The notes: a model not told the origin generated them from the letters alone. A stretch of 64,000 nucleotides of DNA from Nitrosomonadales bacterium (GCA_016218415.1 JACRED010000042.1:1-64000); one strand, 5' to 3'. Counted from the first letter of the stretch, positions 18,468-32,163 are shown. Program-made: numbers and translations.

Positions 18468-20653
18468 TCAGACAATCTGCGCAGCTCGCTTTCGAACTGG
18501 TGCAGCGGGACCGGTCTGCCGAACAGGTAGCCCTGGAACGCGCGGCAACCGTAGAGCTCCAGGATGTCGCGCTGCTCCTCCGTCTCGACCCCTTCCGCGA
18601 TCACGTCCATCGTCAGCGCATCCGCCATCGCGATAATGGCTTTCACGATCGCGGTATCGTTGGCGTCGTGGGCGAGGTCGCGCACGAACGACTGGTCGAT
18701 CTTGATCTGGTCCAGCGGCAGGCGTTTCAGGTATTGCAGCGAGGAATAGCCGGTGCCGAAGTCATCCATCGAGAACCCGATGCCGAGCTGTTTCAATTCG
18801 CGCATCTTGGCGATGGTGCCCTCGACGTTCTCCAGCACGGTGCTCTCGGTCAGCTCCAGTTTCAGCCCGGACGGATCGCAGCCGCTGCCGATCAGCACCC
18901 GGCTGACCTGCGAGACGAAATCCGGCTGGCGGAACTGGCGGGCGCTGACGTTCACCGAGACCGAGATATCCCGGTTCGTGGCGCCCTGTTGCCAGACCTT
19001 GAGTTGGGTGCAGGCCGCCTGCAGGACCTGCAATCCGATCGGCACGATCAGGCTGGTGTCCTCGGCCATCGGGATGAACTGCATCGGATAGATCATGCCC
19101 TGCGCCGGATGTGCCCAGCGCAGCAGCACTTCCGCGCCGATCGGGCGCATGCGGTGATCCACCTGTATCTGGTAATGCAGCAACAGTTGCTTGCGCTCGA
19201 TGGCCAGTCGCAGGTCGTTTTCCATCTGGATGCGCGCGCTCAGGGCCACCTGCATCGCCGGGTCGAAGAAGCGGATGGTGTTGCGTCCGGCGGTCTTGGC
19301 CTCGTACATCGCGGTATCCGCGTTTTTGAGCAGGTCCTCGATGCTGTGCTGCTGTCCCTTGTACAGCACGATGCCGATGCTGGGCGAGGTGTAGTGCGCA
19401 ATCTCCTTGATCAGGTATGGCTGGTTGAGCGCGAACTGGATTTTTTCGGCGACCAGCTCGGCTTGCGTGGCCGCTCCTTCGGGGACGGCCCCGAGCGATT
19501 CCAGCAGCACGACGAATTCGTCGCCGCCCAGCCGCGCCACCGTGTCGCCGTCGCGCACGCACTGGTTCAGGCGTTTGGCCACTTCACACAGCAGCAGGTC
19601 GCCGGCCTCATGGCCCTGCGTGTCGTTCAGCGCCTTGAAGTTGTCCAGGTCGAGGAACAGCACGGCGCCGTGCTTGCCGTTGCGCGCGCCGGACTCGACG
19701 GAGATGCCCATCCGCTCGAGCAGCATGCGACGGTTGGGCAGGTTGGTCAGCGGATCATAGTACGCCAGCTGGTGGATCTGCTCCTCGGCCCTTTTGCGTT
19801 CGCTGATGTCGGAAAAGATACCGACATAGTTGGTGAGCGTGCCGTCCCTGTCCAGCACCGGGCTGATGCTCAGCCATTCCGGATAGACCTCGCCGTTCTT
19901 GCGCCGGTTCCAGATCTCGCCCTGCCAGTGCCCCTTGTCGTTGATCGCGCGCCACATCTCCTGGTAGAAAGGCCAGTCCTGGCGGCCCGATGACAACCAT
20001 TGCGGGTTCTTGCCGCGGATCTCTTCCGGGGTATAGCCGGTGATGCGGGTGAACGCCGGATTGACCTCGATGATATTGACGTCGGCATCGGTGAGCATCA
20101 CGCCGGAAGAACTGCTTTCGAACACGCCCGCCAGCAGATTGCGCTCGGCCACCAGTCCGCGGTTGCGCTCATCGTTGTTGCGGCACAGCACGATGGCCTT
20201 GGCCAGCAGCGCCATCACCGGCGTGAACATCAGCGTCAGCGGCAGCGTGGTCTCGGGAATCTCCGGCGCGAGCAGCACGATCACGCTGTTGTGGTCGATC
20301 GGCAACCTGAAGAAGGATCGGTAATGGGTATGCCTGCTCACCAGCGGCGCCAGCAACTCGGGCCGCTCGATCCCGCGCATGCCGTTGCCGCACAGCAGAT
20401 CCTTGTGCAGCTGGATGCTCTTCCCGATCAGGCCGATCAGATGGTAATCGCCGACCGCCGCATCGATCTTCACGGCGAGGTGGTCATCCGATTCGGCACA
20501 GTGCGGGGTGTCCAGGCAGACGAAGCCGGCGGGGAAAGAGGTATAGAACAGCAGGCGCTGCAGCGTGCGGGTCAACAGCGGATGCAGGCTGGTCTCGCTG
20601 CCTATGGTGACCGCGAAGTCATACAGTACCGGAAGGATCTCGTCGCGGGCCAT
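18437..20653 (-). CDS. GAF-like/PAS-GGDEF-EAL protein
   Basis: LGGDEFVVLLE, GAEVLLRW, MDDFGTGYSSLQYLK. Confidence 0.93.
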   Translation of the reverse strand: MARDEILPVLYDFAVTIGSETSLHPLLTRTLQRLLFYTSFPAGFVCLDTPHCAESDDHLAVKIDAAVGDYHLIGLIGKSIQLHKDLLCGNGMRGIERPELLAPLVSRHTHYRSFFRLPIDHNSVIVLLAPEIPETTLPLTLMFTPVMALLAKAIVLCRNNDERNRGLVAERNLLAGVFESSSSGVMLTDADVNIIEVNPAFTRITGYTPEEIRGKNPQWLSSGRQDWPFYQEMWRAINDKGHWQGEIWNRRKNGEVYPEWLSISPVLDRDGTLTNYVGIFSDISERKRAEEQIHQLAYYDPLTNLPNRRMLLERMGISVESGARNGKHGAVLFLDLDNFKALNDTQGHEAGDLLLCEVAKRLNQCVRDGDTVARLGGDEFVVLLESLGAVPEGAATQAELVAEKIQFALNQPYLIKEIAHYTSPSIGIVLYKGQQHSIEDLLKNADTAMYEAKTAGRNTIRFFDPAMQVALSARIQMENDLRLAIERKQLLLHYQIQVDHRMRPIGAEVLLRWAHPAQGMIYPMQFIPMAEDTSLIVPIGLQVLQAACTQLKVWQQGATNRDISVSVNVSARQFRQPDFVSQVSRVLIGSGCDPSGLKLELTESTVLENVEGTIAKMRELKQLGIGFSMDDFGTGYSSLQYLKRLPLDQIKIDQSFVRDLAHDANDTAIVKAIIAMADALTMDVIAEGVETEEQRDILELYGCRAFQGYLFGRPVPLHQFESELRRLSDHRAHNSALP

Positions 20654-20656
20654 GCA

Positions 20657-21820
20657 TCAGCCCTTGAGCCAAAGCGATGCGACCAGCGTGGCATTGTGGA
20701 ACAGCGGGTAGCCGTGCACCGTCGAGCCGCCAATCTCGCCCAGCGACAGTGCGCCGGCGACCCTGCGACCCCGCGAACGGCTGGTGAAATCGCTTAACTC
20801 GGCCTGTGCGGCCTCGACGCCGAGATGCATGCGCCGCCCGGCGCAATAGAACAGCAGCAGATCGGCATTGACCGGCCCGCCGTTCAGCGTGGCCAGCCCG
20901 TCGCACAGCACGCGCATGGTCTCGACCGAATCCACGGCGGGCGCCTCGAGCAGCGTCAGCAGCGAGTTCGGCGGCACTTCGCCGACGCAGAACAGCGAAC
21001 CGTCCCCGGCCAGCATCACCGGGATGCGTACCACCACATGGTGGTTGGCGCGCATGATGCCGAACGGGAAATGCGCCGCATACTGGTAGAAGTTTTCCGG
21101 TGTCACCTCCACGCCGTAACGCTCGCGCACCAGGTCGCGGTAGACATCGAAGGCGGGCTTCCAGTCGATCTGCGAGATGCGGTTGCCATCGGTGGCGGTG
21201 GCGAAGACGGTCTTTTCCGGGGCCTTGTAGCCGTGTTCCAGGATCGCGCCATGGTGGTGTTTCAGCAGCATCAGCAGCACGCCGTTCTGCACCAGTCGGT
21301 TGCTGTCGAACAGGCAGGGCATGGGCTGGAAAGTCTCGCTGCCGGCATTGCCGCCGGCATAATGCACGCGGTTGGCCAGGTGCAGGTACAGGTCATCGAG
21401 CAGCGTGCCGATATTGGGCACCATCGCGTCGAACAGCATGAACAGGGTGATGTTGGATGAGTCGTCGAGTTGCGCCGCGATCTCGGCGGCGATCTTCCGT
21501 GCGCTTGTTTCGGCTCCGGCGTTGTCGGACGGGAGGTCGGCGATCAGCGAGTGGTAGGGCATCTCCGGCAGGCACAACAGCCAGATACCGTGCTTGCAGA
21601 ACGCGCCTTCCAGGATCAGCTCCGGAAAGATGCCGCCCGCCACCGGCACGCCGTGTCTGGCGCAGGCGGCTTGCAGCATTGCGACGCTTTCTTTTTCTGC
21701 TTCCGGCAACAGTGCGAATACCCCCGCGGCGGGATGCTGCTGTTTCCACGCAAGCAGCGTCGCGTCGATCGCTGCGGCTTCCACCGCGGGCAGGTATTCC
21801 ATCATCTCGTGTTCGGCCAT
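20657..21820 (-). CDS. FIST-domain (FIST_N/FIST_C) sensory protein
   Basis: 387 aa; GGIFPELILEGAFCKHGIWLLCLPEMPYHSLIADLPS and C-terminal DLLLFYCAGRRMHLG; 3 nt from the downstream GGDEF-EAL gene. Confidence 0.8.
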   Translation of the reverse strand: MAEHEMMEYLPAVEAAAIDATLLAWKQQHPAAGVFALLPEAEKESVAMLQAACARHGVPVAGGIFPELILEGAFCKHGIWLLCLPEMPYHSLIADLPSDNAGAETSARKIAAEIAAQLDDSSNITLFMLFDAMVPNIGTLLDDLYLHLANRVHYAGGNAGSETFQPMPCLFDSNRLVQNGVLLMLLKHHHGAILEHGYKAPEKTVFATATDGNRISQIDWKPAFDVYRDLVRERYGVEVTPENFYQYAAHFPFGIMRANHHVVVRIPVMLAGDGSLFCVGEVPPNSLLTLLEAPAVDSVETMRVLCDGLATLNGGPVNADLLLFYCAGRRMHLGVEAAQAELSDFTSRSRGRRVAGALSLGEIGGSTVHGYPLFHNATLVASLWLKG

Positions 21821-21947
21821 TTTCCTCCCGGGTATTTGTATGAGTTATATGGGAACGGCTGGGCTGGTACATCCTGGCGCTGGTACATCCTAGCCTGGGG
21901 AAGCAGGGTGTATCATAAACCAATCATCGGCAATTTCACCGCGGAGT

Positions 21948-24900
21948 TTAAGATTTTTGCACGCCGGATTGTCTGTGCATCAACGCCTCGAACTGTTCCA
22001 GCGGCACCGGCTTGCTGAACAGATAGCCCTGGAAGGCGTGACAGCCGTGCCTGTCGAGGAACTCGCGCTGCGCCTCGGTCTCCACGCCTTCGGCGATCAC
22101 GTTCAGGCCCAGCGCATCGCTCATCGCGATGATGGTCTTGACGATGGCGGCATCGTTGGGGTCGCTGACGATGTCGCGCACGAACGACTGGTCGATCTTG
22201 ATCTGGTCCAGCGGCAGGCGTTTGAGATATTGCAGCGAGGAATAGCCGGTGCCGAAATCGTCCATCGAAAAACCGGCCCCGAGCAGTTTCAGTTCGCGCA
22301 TCTTGGCGATGGTGTCCTCGACATTCTCCAGCACGGTGCTTTCGGTCAGCTCCAGTTTCAGCAGGGACGGCTTGGCGCCGCTCTCCTGCAGCACGCGCTG
22401 CACCTGCGGGACGAAATCGGCATAGCGGAATTGTTTGGCGCTGACGTTCACCGACAGGGCCAGGTCGCGGGTCAGCGCATTCTGCTGCCAGACCTTGATC
22501 TGGGCGCAGGCGGTTTGCAGCACCCATAGCCCGATCGGCACGATCAGCCCGGTCTCCTCGGCCAGCGGGATGAATTCGACCGGGGAGACCAGACCCCGTT
22601 CGGGATGCTTCCAGCGCAGCAGCACTTCCGCGCCCAGCGGGCGGCCCAGGCTGTCCACCTGGATCTGGTAATACAGGTGGAATTGTTCTCTTTGCAAGGC
22701 GTGGCGCAATGCCGCCTGCAATTCGTCGCGCCGTTCCAGTGTCGCCTGCATGGCCGGATCGAAGAAGCGCACGGTGTTGCGCCCGGCAGCCTTGGCCTGG
22801 TACATCGCCACGTCGGCATGCTTGAGCAGATCGTCCACGCTTTCCTGATGGCCGCGGAACAGGCTGATGCCGATGCTGGGCGTGGTCAGACACTCGTAAT
22901 CTTTCAATATGTAAGGCTGCCCCAATTCATGGCGGATCTTTTCCGCGACCAGTTCCGTCTGGGAAGCGGCTTCGTTCAACTCGCCGCTCAGCTCTTCCAG
23001 CACCACGACGAATTCGTCGCCGCCCAGCCGCGCCACGCTGTCTCCCTCGCGCACGCAGGTCTGCAGGCGGCGGGCCACCTCGATCAACAGCAGGTCGCCT
23101 ATGGTATGTCCCTGCGTGTCGTTGATGGTCTTGAAGTGGTCCAGGTCCAGGAACAGCAAAGCACCGTGGAGGCCATTGCGCATGCTGACCGCCATCGCCT
23201 GCTGCAAACGGTCCACCAGCAGGCGCCGGTTCGGCAGCCGGGTCAAGGGATCATAGAAGGCCAGCTGGTGGATTTCCTGTTCCGATCTCTTGCGGTTGCT
23301 GATATCGCGGAACACCGCGACATAGTGGGTCACCCGCTGGGTAGCATCGCGAACTGCCGTGATGGTGGTCAGCTTGGGATAGATCTCGCCATTCCTGCGC
23401 TTGTCAAAAATCTCGCCCGACCATTTTCCGGTGGTGTGCAGCGCAGACCACATATCCTGATAAAAAGCTGCATCGTGCCGGCCGGATTGCAGGATGCGCG
23501 GGTTCTGCCCGATCACCTCCTCCGCGGGATAGCCGGTAATGTCCTGGAATGCCTGGTTGACGCGCAGGATGTTCGCCTCGGGATCGGTGATCATGATCGC
23601 CTCCTGGGTTTCGAACGTGGCTGCGGCGAGGCGCATCGACTCTTCGGCCCGTCTGCGTTCGGTCAGGTCGCGCACAAAGGCATTGAAATAGTAATGCCCC
23701 TGCCGCTGCAGCGCGGACAGGGTGAGCTCGATCGGCAATTCCGAACCGTCGGCGCGCATCCCGGTTATTTCAATGCGCTTGCCGATAATCCTGGCGTTGC
23801 CGGTTTCCACATAGCGTTGCATACCCTGCCGATGCGCCTGACGGTGTACCGGCGGCACGATCAATTCGGACAGCTCCTTGCCGAGCGTCTGGTCGGCGCT
23901 ATAGCCGAACATGCGTTCCGCCTCGCGGTTCCAGTTAACCACCAGGCCGTTTTCATCCGTGCCGATCACCGCATCCATCGCCATGTCCATGAACAGTTTG
24001 GTGAGAGACTCGCTTTCCCGCAACGCATTCTCGGCCTGGTTGCGCTCTGCTTGCAGGGCATAGCTGCCCAATGCATAGTCGATGTCCATCGCCATTTCCA
24101 CCAGCAGGTTGCACTCGGCTTCATCGAAGGCGTTGATGTCGCCCGAATAAAGCATGAAAGCGCCAATGACCTTGTCGCGGCGATGCAGGGGCAGCGCGGC
24201 AACACCGGCCCAGCCGTAACGCGCGCCGCGCTCGCGCCAGGGCATGAGGCGCGGATCGTTCTGGAAATCCTGTATCCATACCGGCCGGTTTTCGCGGATG
24301 GCTGTCCCGGTCGTTCCCTGCCCGGACGGTTCGTCGGCGCTCACGGAGATTTGAATGTCGTCCAGATATTCCGTGCCTGAGCCGAACCAGGCGACCGGTT
24401 TGACCAGCTGGCTGGCCTCGTCCAGCATGCCTATCCACGCCATCTTCATGCCGCCGAATTTCACCGCGTCCCGGCAGATTTCCGGGAACAGCTCCTCTTC
24501 GCTGGCGCAGCGCACGATGGCCTGGTTGCACTGGCTCAGGGCCGCATAGAGCTCGGTCAGGCGCCGCAGCTTGGTTTCGTTTGCCTTGCGTTCGGTGATA
24601 TCGCGTACCGTGGAAAATATATGGGGAACGCCTTGTATCGAGGTTGTTCCGGCAGACAATACCCCGGTGCGCACGCTGCCGTCTTTTTTCCGGAATTGCC
24701 CCTCGAAATTCTCGCAGGACCCGATGGTTTGCAACAGATGAATAAAATCCTTGCGGTCATCCGGGTTCACCCAGAAGTCGAGGCCTAGCGTCGTATTCCC
24801 GATCGCCTCCTCTTTGCGGTATCCGCTGAGCTGGACAAACGCTTCATTGACTTCGGTGATGCGGCCATCGGACAAACGACTGACCAGCATGGAATCCGGG

Positions 24901-25892
24901 CTGGTATTGAAAATGGTCTCAATGCGGTCTTTGGCTTCCAGTATTGCCCGCTCTGCATTTCTGCGCCCCGCTTGCAAGGCCGCCACCATCAGCTGGATCA
25001 ATATCAGCGTGAAGAAGAACGCCCACAGCTGGAACAGGGCTTGACGGGTGTTTTCCGAATAGAACGGCCCCAACCCGTTTGCGGTGGCCAATGTCGCAAT
25101 GAACACCGGCAGCAACACGCCCAGTGACGAACCCGTCACACCGAAGCGCATCGCCGCCCAGACTACGGTCGGGAACCCCGCAAAAGCCAACTGATGCACG
25201 TAACTGAGTTCGTTGCTGCTGTAGTAGAACAAGCCGCAGTAAATAGCGAGCGTGGCCATGAGCCAGACCGAAAATTCCATCCGCTGCTGCCACAATGCAC
25301 GGAGTTCCACGCGGGAGATATTGAGCAGCAGCGGCGCCGCCAGCAGCACGCCGACGAAATCGCCCGCCCACCATGACAGCCAGGACTGGGCGGCGTCCGT
25401 CGCGGGCACCACGTTGAACATCACCAGGCTGCCCACCCCGCCGCTGGCGGTGATCAGCATGCCGATGGCGGCGGCGGCGACCAGCAGAAGGATGTCATAA
25501 GCGCGATCGAGCGCGGCATGAAATTTCATCCGGCGCAGCAGCCAGGCGGCCAGCAACGTGCCCAGCGTATTGCCCACCGAGATGCTCAGGCTCAGCGGCA
25601 GCGACGGATCGAGTGAATAATTGGTGGTCAGCGCACCGATGAAGACACCCGGCCAGCAGCTATATCCGTAGCGCCATAAAGCGGCCACGGCGATGCCGGT
25701 GGGCAGCCAGATCAGCGTGATGTGGGATTCGAGGTAGGGGATCGCCAGGCCCAGCCTGCCGCTGACGAAGTAGGCCAGCGCCAGGAACAGCAGTATTGCA
25801 GCGAACCGGGCAGGGGACTGAGCCGTGGAATTTCCTGTGGATGGGGTGCTTGCCATGGTTTTAATTCTGTTCAGGTAAGCAGCTGCTGTCAT
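21948..25892 (-). CDS. MASE1-PAS-GAF-PAS-PAS-GGDEF-EAL protein
   Basis: 1314 aa; MASE1-like N-terminus, several PAS segments, LGGDEFVVVLE, GAEVLLRW. Confidence 0.92.
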   Translation of the reverse strand: MTAAAYLNRIKTMASTPSTGNSTAQSPARFAAILLFLALAYFVSGRLGLAIPYLESHITLIWLPTGIAVAALWRYGYSCWPGVFIGALTTNYSLDPSLPLSLSISVGNTLGTLLAAWLLRRMKFHAALDRAYDILLLVAAAAIGMLITASGGVGSLVMFNVVPATDAAQSWLSWWAGDFVGVLLAAPLLLNISRVELRALWQQRMEFSVWLMATLAIYCGLFYYSSNELSYVHQLAFAGFPTVVWAAMRFGVTGSSLGVLLPVFIATLATANGLGPFYSENTRQALFQLWAFFFTLILIQLMVAALQAGRRNAERAILEAKDRIETIFNTSPDSMLVSRLSDGRITEVNEAFVQLSGYRKEEAIGNTTLGLDFWVNPDDRKDFIHLLQTIGSCENFEGQFRKKDGSVRTGVLSAGTTSIQGVPHIFSTVRDITERKANETKLRRLTELYAALSQCNQAIVRCASEEELFPEICRDAVKFGGMKMAWIGMLDEASQLVKPVAWFGSGTEYLDDIQISVSADEPSGQGTTGTAIRENRPVWIQDFQNDPRLMPWRERGARYGWAGVAALPLHRRDKVIGAFMLYSGDINAFDEAECNLLVEMAMDIDYALGSYALQAERNQAENALRESESLTKLFMDMAMDAVIGTDENGLVVNWNREAERMFGYSADQTLGKELSELIVPPVHRQAHRQGMQRYVETGNARIIGKRIEITGMRADGSELPIELTLSALQRQGHYYFNAFVRDLTERRRAEESMRLAAATFETQEAIMITDPEANILRVNQAFQDITGYPAEEVIGQNPRILQSGRHDAAFYQDMWSALHTTGKWSGEIFDKRRNGEIYPKLTTITAVRDATQRVTHYVAVFRDISNRKRSEQEIHQLAFYDPLTRLPNRRLLVDRLQQAMAVSMRNGLHGALLFLDLDHFKTINDTQGHTIGDLLLIEVARRLQTCVREGDSVARLGGDEFVVVLEELSGELNEAASQTELVAEKIRHELGQPYILKDYECLTTPSIGISLFRGHQESVDDLLKHADVAMYQAKAAGRNTVRFFDPAMQATLERRDELQAALRHALQREQFHLYYQIQVDSLGRPLGAEVLLRWKHPERGLVSPVEFIPLAEETGLIVPIGLWVLQTACAQIKVWQQNALTRDLALSVNVSAKQFRYADFVPQVQRVLQESGAKPSLLKLELTESTVLENVEDTIAKMRELKLLGAGFSMDDFGTGYSSLQYLKRLPLDQIKIDQSFVRDIVSDPNDAAIVKTIIAMSDALGLNVIAEGVETEAQREFLDRHGCHAFQGYLFSKPVPLEQFEALMHRQSGVQKS

Positions 25893-25969
25893 TCATATAA
25901 GTGTCTGGGCAGGGGGCGATGATACGCTATCTCGGAATGTACTGAAATACGTGGCATGGCGGCGGCGTT

Positions 25970-28900
25970 TCACACGGCGGGGTGATTGAAGTCGCGGTGC
26001 ATCAGCGTTTCGAACTGGTCCAGCGGGACCGGCTTGCCGATCAGGTATCCCTGATAGTTGTGGCATCCCCGGCTATCGAGAAACTCGCGTTGCAGCTCGG
26101 TCTCGACCCCTTCGGCGATCACCTGCAAGCCCAGCGCCTGGGTCATCGCGATGATGGTCTGCACGATCGCGGCATCGTTGGGGTCGATGCCGATATCGCG
26201 CACGAACGACTGGTCGATCTTGATCTGGTCCAGCGGCAGGCGCTTGAGGTATTGCAGCGAGGAATAGCCGGTGCCGAAATCGTCCATCGAGAAACCGGTC
26301 CCGATTTCCTTCAGGGCGTGCATCTTGGCGATGGTGTCCTCGACATTTTCCAGCACGGTGCTTTCGGTCAATTCCAGTTTGAGCAGTGAGGGACGGATGC
26401 CGCTCTCCCGCAGTATGCGCCGCACCATCGGGACGAAATCGGGATCGCGGAACTGCCTGGCGCTCACATTCACTGACAGGGGCAAATCCCTCATCAGCGC
26501 ATCCTGTTGCCAGGCCCTGATCTGCGCGCAGGCGGCCGCGAACACCCATGCGCCTATCGTGTTGATCAATCCGATGTCTTCCGCGAGTGGGATGAAAATC
26601 CCGGGAGGGATCATCCCTCTTGCCGGGTGATTCCAGCGCAACAGCACTTCCGCGCCCAGTGCCCGGTTCCGGTTGTCCACCTGGATCTGGTAATTCAGGT
26701 GGAATTGCCGCTGCTCGACCGCCAGGCGCAGATCCGCTTCCAGCCCGGCCCGTGCATCCAGTTCGGTCTGCATCCCGGGATCGAAGTAGCAGATTATGTT
26801 GCGCCCCCGCAGCTTGGCCTGGTACATCGCGACATCGGCGTGCTTGAGCAGGTCGTCGACGCTTTCCCGGTGGCCATGGAACATGCTGATGCCGATGCTG
26901 GGCGTGACGGTGCAATCAAACCCGTCCAGCGCATAGGGTTCCCCGATCACATGGCGGATTTTTTCCGCGATCAGTCCCGTTTGCGCGGCCGCCTCCTGCG
27001 GTGCATTGCTCAGGTCTTCCAGCACCACCACGAACTCGTCTCCGCCCAGCCGGGCGATGCTGTCGCCCTCGCGCACGCAGGTCAGCAGGCGTTTGGATAC
27101 CTCGATCAGCAGCTTGTCGCCGGTCGCATGGCCCTGGGTATCGTTGATCTTCTTGAAGTGGTCGAGGTCCAGGAACAGCAGGGCGCCACAATGGCCGCTG
27201 CGCTGGCTGGATGCCAGCGCATGCTGCAACCTGTCCATCAGCAGGCGGCGGTTAGGCAGGCCGGTCAGCGTGTCGTAGAAGGCCAGCTGGTGGATCGCCT
27301 GCTCGGACACTTTCCGGTTGGTGATATCGCGGAATACCGCCACATAATGCGTGACCCGGTGCCGGTCGTCGTATACCGCAGTGATGGTCATGCTCTTGGG
27401 GTAGATGTCGCCGTTCTTGCGCTTGTCCCATACTTCGCCCGACCATCTGCCGGTATCCAGCAGCGTAGCCCACATCTCCCGGTAGAAGGCGGCATCGTGC
27501 CGCCCGGACTGGAGCAGACGGGGGTTCTGTCCGGCGACCTCTTCCGCGCTGTAACCGGTGATCTCCTCGAAAGCCCGGTTGGCGCGCAGGATTCTGGCCT
27601 CGGGGTCGGTGATCATGATCGCTTCCTGGGTCTCGAAAGTGACCGCGGCGATGCGCTGCAACTCCTCGTATTGTTTGGTCAGCGTGACATCGTTGTAGAC
27701 CCCGAGTATTCCGACCACCTTGCCTTCGCCATTCCGCAGCGGTACCTTGGACGTGCGCACCCATGCCGAGCTGCCATCCGCAAAATGCACCCGTTCATCG
27801 AAGTTCAGCTTGCTTGCGCCGGAGTCCATCACCGCCCTGTCATCGGCGCGATACACATCGGCAAATTCTTTCCAGATCAGATCGTCGTCGCTCTTCCCGG
27901 CCAGCTCTGCCGAGCTGCCCAACCCGGCCGCCCTGGCTACGGCGGCATTGCCGCCGAGATAGCGCAATTCCCGGTCTTTCCAGAATATCCCGGAAGGAAC
28001 GGTATCCATCACCAGCTGGAGGAACCGGCTGGATGCGGCTACCGCCTGTTCCGCCTCCAGCAGGCGCTCGCGATCTTCCAGCATCAGGCTCTGGCGCAGC
28101 GCCGCGAGCAATACGACTGAAAGGGCGACCAGCAGTATCATGTCGCGGAGTTGCGCGAGCATCCCGGGATTCGACAATACCAGCATGGCGGACAGCGAGG
28201 CCATGACGACCGCGAGTATGGGCAGCATGCGCAGGAAGCCGTCGCACCATTTCGCATAGGCCGGATTGTTGGCGGGCGCCATCCGCCAATGCATCGCAGC
28301 GTAACCGATCACCAGGGAAGCCACCGAAAACAGCTCATTGAGGAGGGAGCCGTCGACCGTCGTGCCCGACATGGCCTGGACGTTCCACCACATCCATACC
28401 AGCCCCTGCAATCCCAATCCGATCTGGAATACGATCCATGGCCATGCAACTGCGGGGCGCACATGCAGCACCATCAGCACGCCAAAGCAGGCTGCGCTCA
28501 GCAGCACCACGGGGTAGGCGGTCATGACCGTCAGCGTGAGCAAATCGATTTCTGAACTTCTGGGCAGGTAAACGGTGAGCGTCAATGCGATGAGGGCGAT
28601 GCTCATCATGGTCGCATCCAGCAGCGTGATACGCCGGTTGCCTGCGGGAAGCAGTTTGAACATCGCCGCTACCAGGCCGAGCAGGCATCCGGGACCGAGC
28701 ATCAGGTAGAAAACGTCGGAGGGGGCGGGGAAGGGGTTCCAGCCGATATATACCTGGATATCCCAGAATATCTGCCCGATCAGATAGGCGGCCAGTCCGA
28801 TCAAGAACCAGCGCCGTGCGGCCCGTTCTGTTCCGCTGCTGTTGGCATATCCCACCCAGGCCATGGCGGCGGCGGCCGCATTGCCGGTCGTCCAGTGGAC

Positions 28901-29017
28901 ATTGTCCAGCAGCATCAGCCATGCCTTGTCGGCGGTCAATTGCTGGGCCGCAAATATCGCGGCCAGTATCGTGGCCGATGCCCGGAAAATCGCGCTGCCC
29001 GTTTTTTCAGTTCTCAT
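25970..29017 (-). CDS. Multi-TM-PAS-PAS-GGDEF-EAL protein
   Basis: 1015 aa; hydrophobic N-terminal half, LGGDEFVVVLE, GAEVLLRW, DDFGTGYSS. Confidence 0.92.
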   Translation of the reverse strand: MRTEKTGSAIFRASATILAAIFAAQQLTADKAWLMLLDNVHWTTGNAAAAAMAWVGYANSSGTERAARRWFLIGLAAYLIGQIFWDIQVYIGWNPFPAPSDVFYLMLGPGCLLGLVAAMFKLLPAGNRRITLLDATMMSIALIALTLTVYLPRSSEIDLLTLTVMTAYPVVLLSAACFGVLMVLHVRPAVAWPWIVFQIGLGLQGLVWMWWNVQAMSGTTVDGSLLNELFSVASLVIGYAAMHWRMAPANNPAYAKWCDGFLRMLPILAVVMASLSAMLVLSNPGMLAQLRDMILLVALSVVLLAALRQSLMLEDRERLLEAEQAVAASSRFLQLVMDTVPSGIFWKDRELRYLGGNAAVARAAGLGSSAELAGKSDDDLIWKEFADVYRADDRAVMDSGASKLNFDERVHFADGSSAWVRTSKVPLRNGEGKVVGILGVYNDVTLTKQYEELQRIAAVTFETQEAIMITDPEARILRANRAFEEITGYSAEEVAGQNPRLLQSGRHDAAFYREMWATLLDTGRWSGEVWDKRKNGDIYPKSMTITAVYDDRHRVTHYVAVFRDITNRKVSEQAIHQLAFYDTLTGLPNRRLLMDRLQHALASSQRSGHCGALLFLDLDHFKKINDTQGHATGDKLLIEVSKRLLTCVREGDSIARLGGDEFVVVLEDLSNAPQEAAAQTGLIAEKIRHVIGEPYALDGFDCTVTPSIGISMFHGHRESVDDLLKHADVAMYQAKLRGRNIICYFDPGMQTELDARAGLEADLRLAVEQRQFHLNYQIQVDNRNRALGAEVLLRWNHPARGMIPPGIFIPLAEDIGLINTIGAWVFAAACAQIRAWQQDALMRDLPLSVNVSARQFRDPDFVPMVRRILRESGIRPSLLKLELTESTVLENVEDTIAKMHALKEIGTGFSMDDFGTGYSSLQYLKRLPLDQIKIDQSFVRDIGIDPNDAAIVQTIIAMTQALGLQVIAEGVETELQREFLDSRGCHNYQGYLIGKPVPLDQFETLMHRDFNHPAV

Positions 29018-29313
29018 CTGACTGATTTCCCCGGTTCAGGGCGGGTCGTCTGACAGGCATGCGCCGCGCCAAAAAGACATAAAAATATACAGGCATGCAG
29101 CAAGACTGCATGAAAGGCGCTGACTCGGTACCATAAAGTTTATGCAATGATCTAAACTCGCAGGTGAAGTGGCCGACAAATAATATCAGACAATTCAACC
29201 GCGGAGTTTCAGTGTGCGCATGTTCGCAGCGAATTGCTGATTTTCGAATCGGCGAAAGTAGCGATAACGCTTATAATCGCCTTTTGTGTCGTCTCGGAAA
29301 TCCGGAGTTATTC

Positions 29314-32163
<2,850 letters not shown>

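Noticed and set aside
21863-21894. Tandem 16-bp direct repeat GCTGGTACATCCT(G/A)GC upstream of the FIST gene
   Set aside because: Real but only two units; too little to assign a function.
22605-24380. 591-aa plus-strand ORF (similar ones at 18371-19993, 26507-28120, 34892-36622, 43789-45174, 8539-9882)
   Set aside because: Antisense to well-supported GGDEF-EAL, cyclase, ligA and pntAB genes; no recognisable domain; codon-bias artefacts.
21930-29210. Similar strings CAATTTCACCGCGGAGTTT (21931) and CAATTCAACCGCGGAGTTT (~29189)
   Set aside because: Short similarity at two unrelated positions; could be chance without a genome-wide count.
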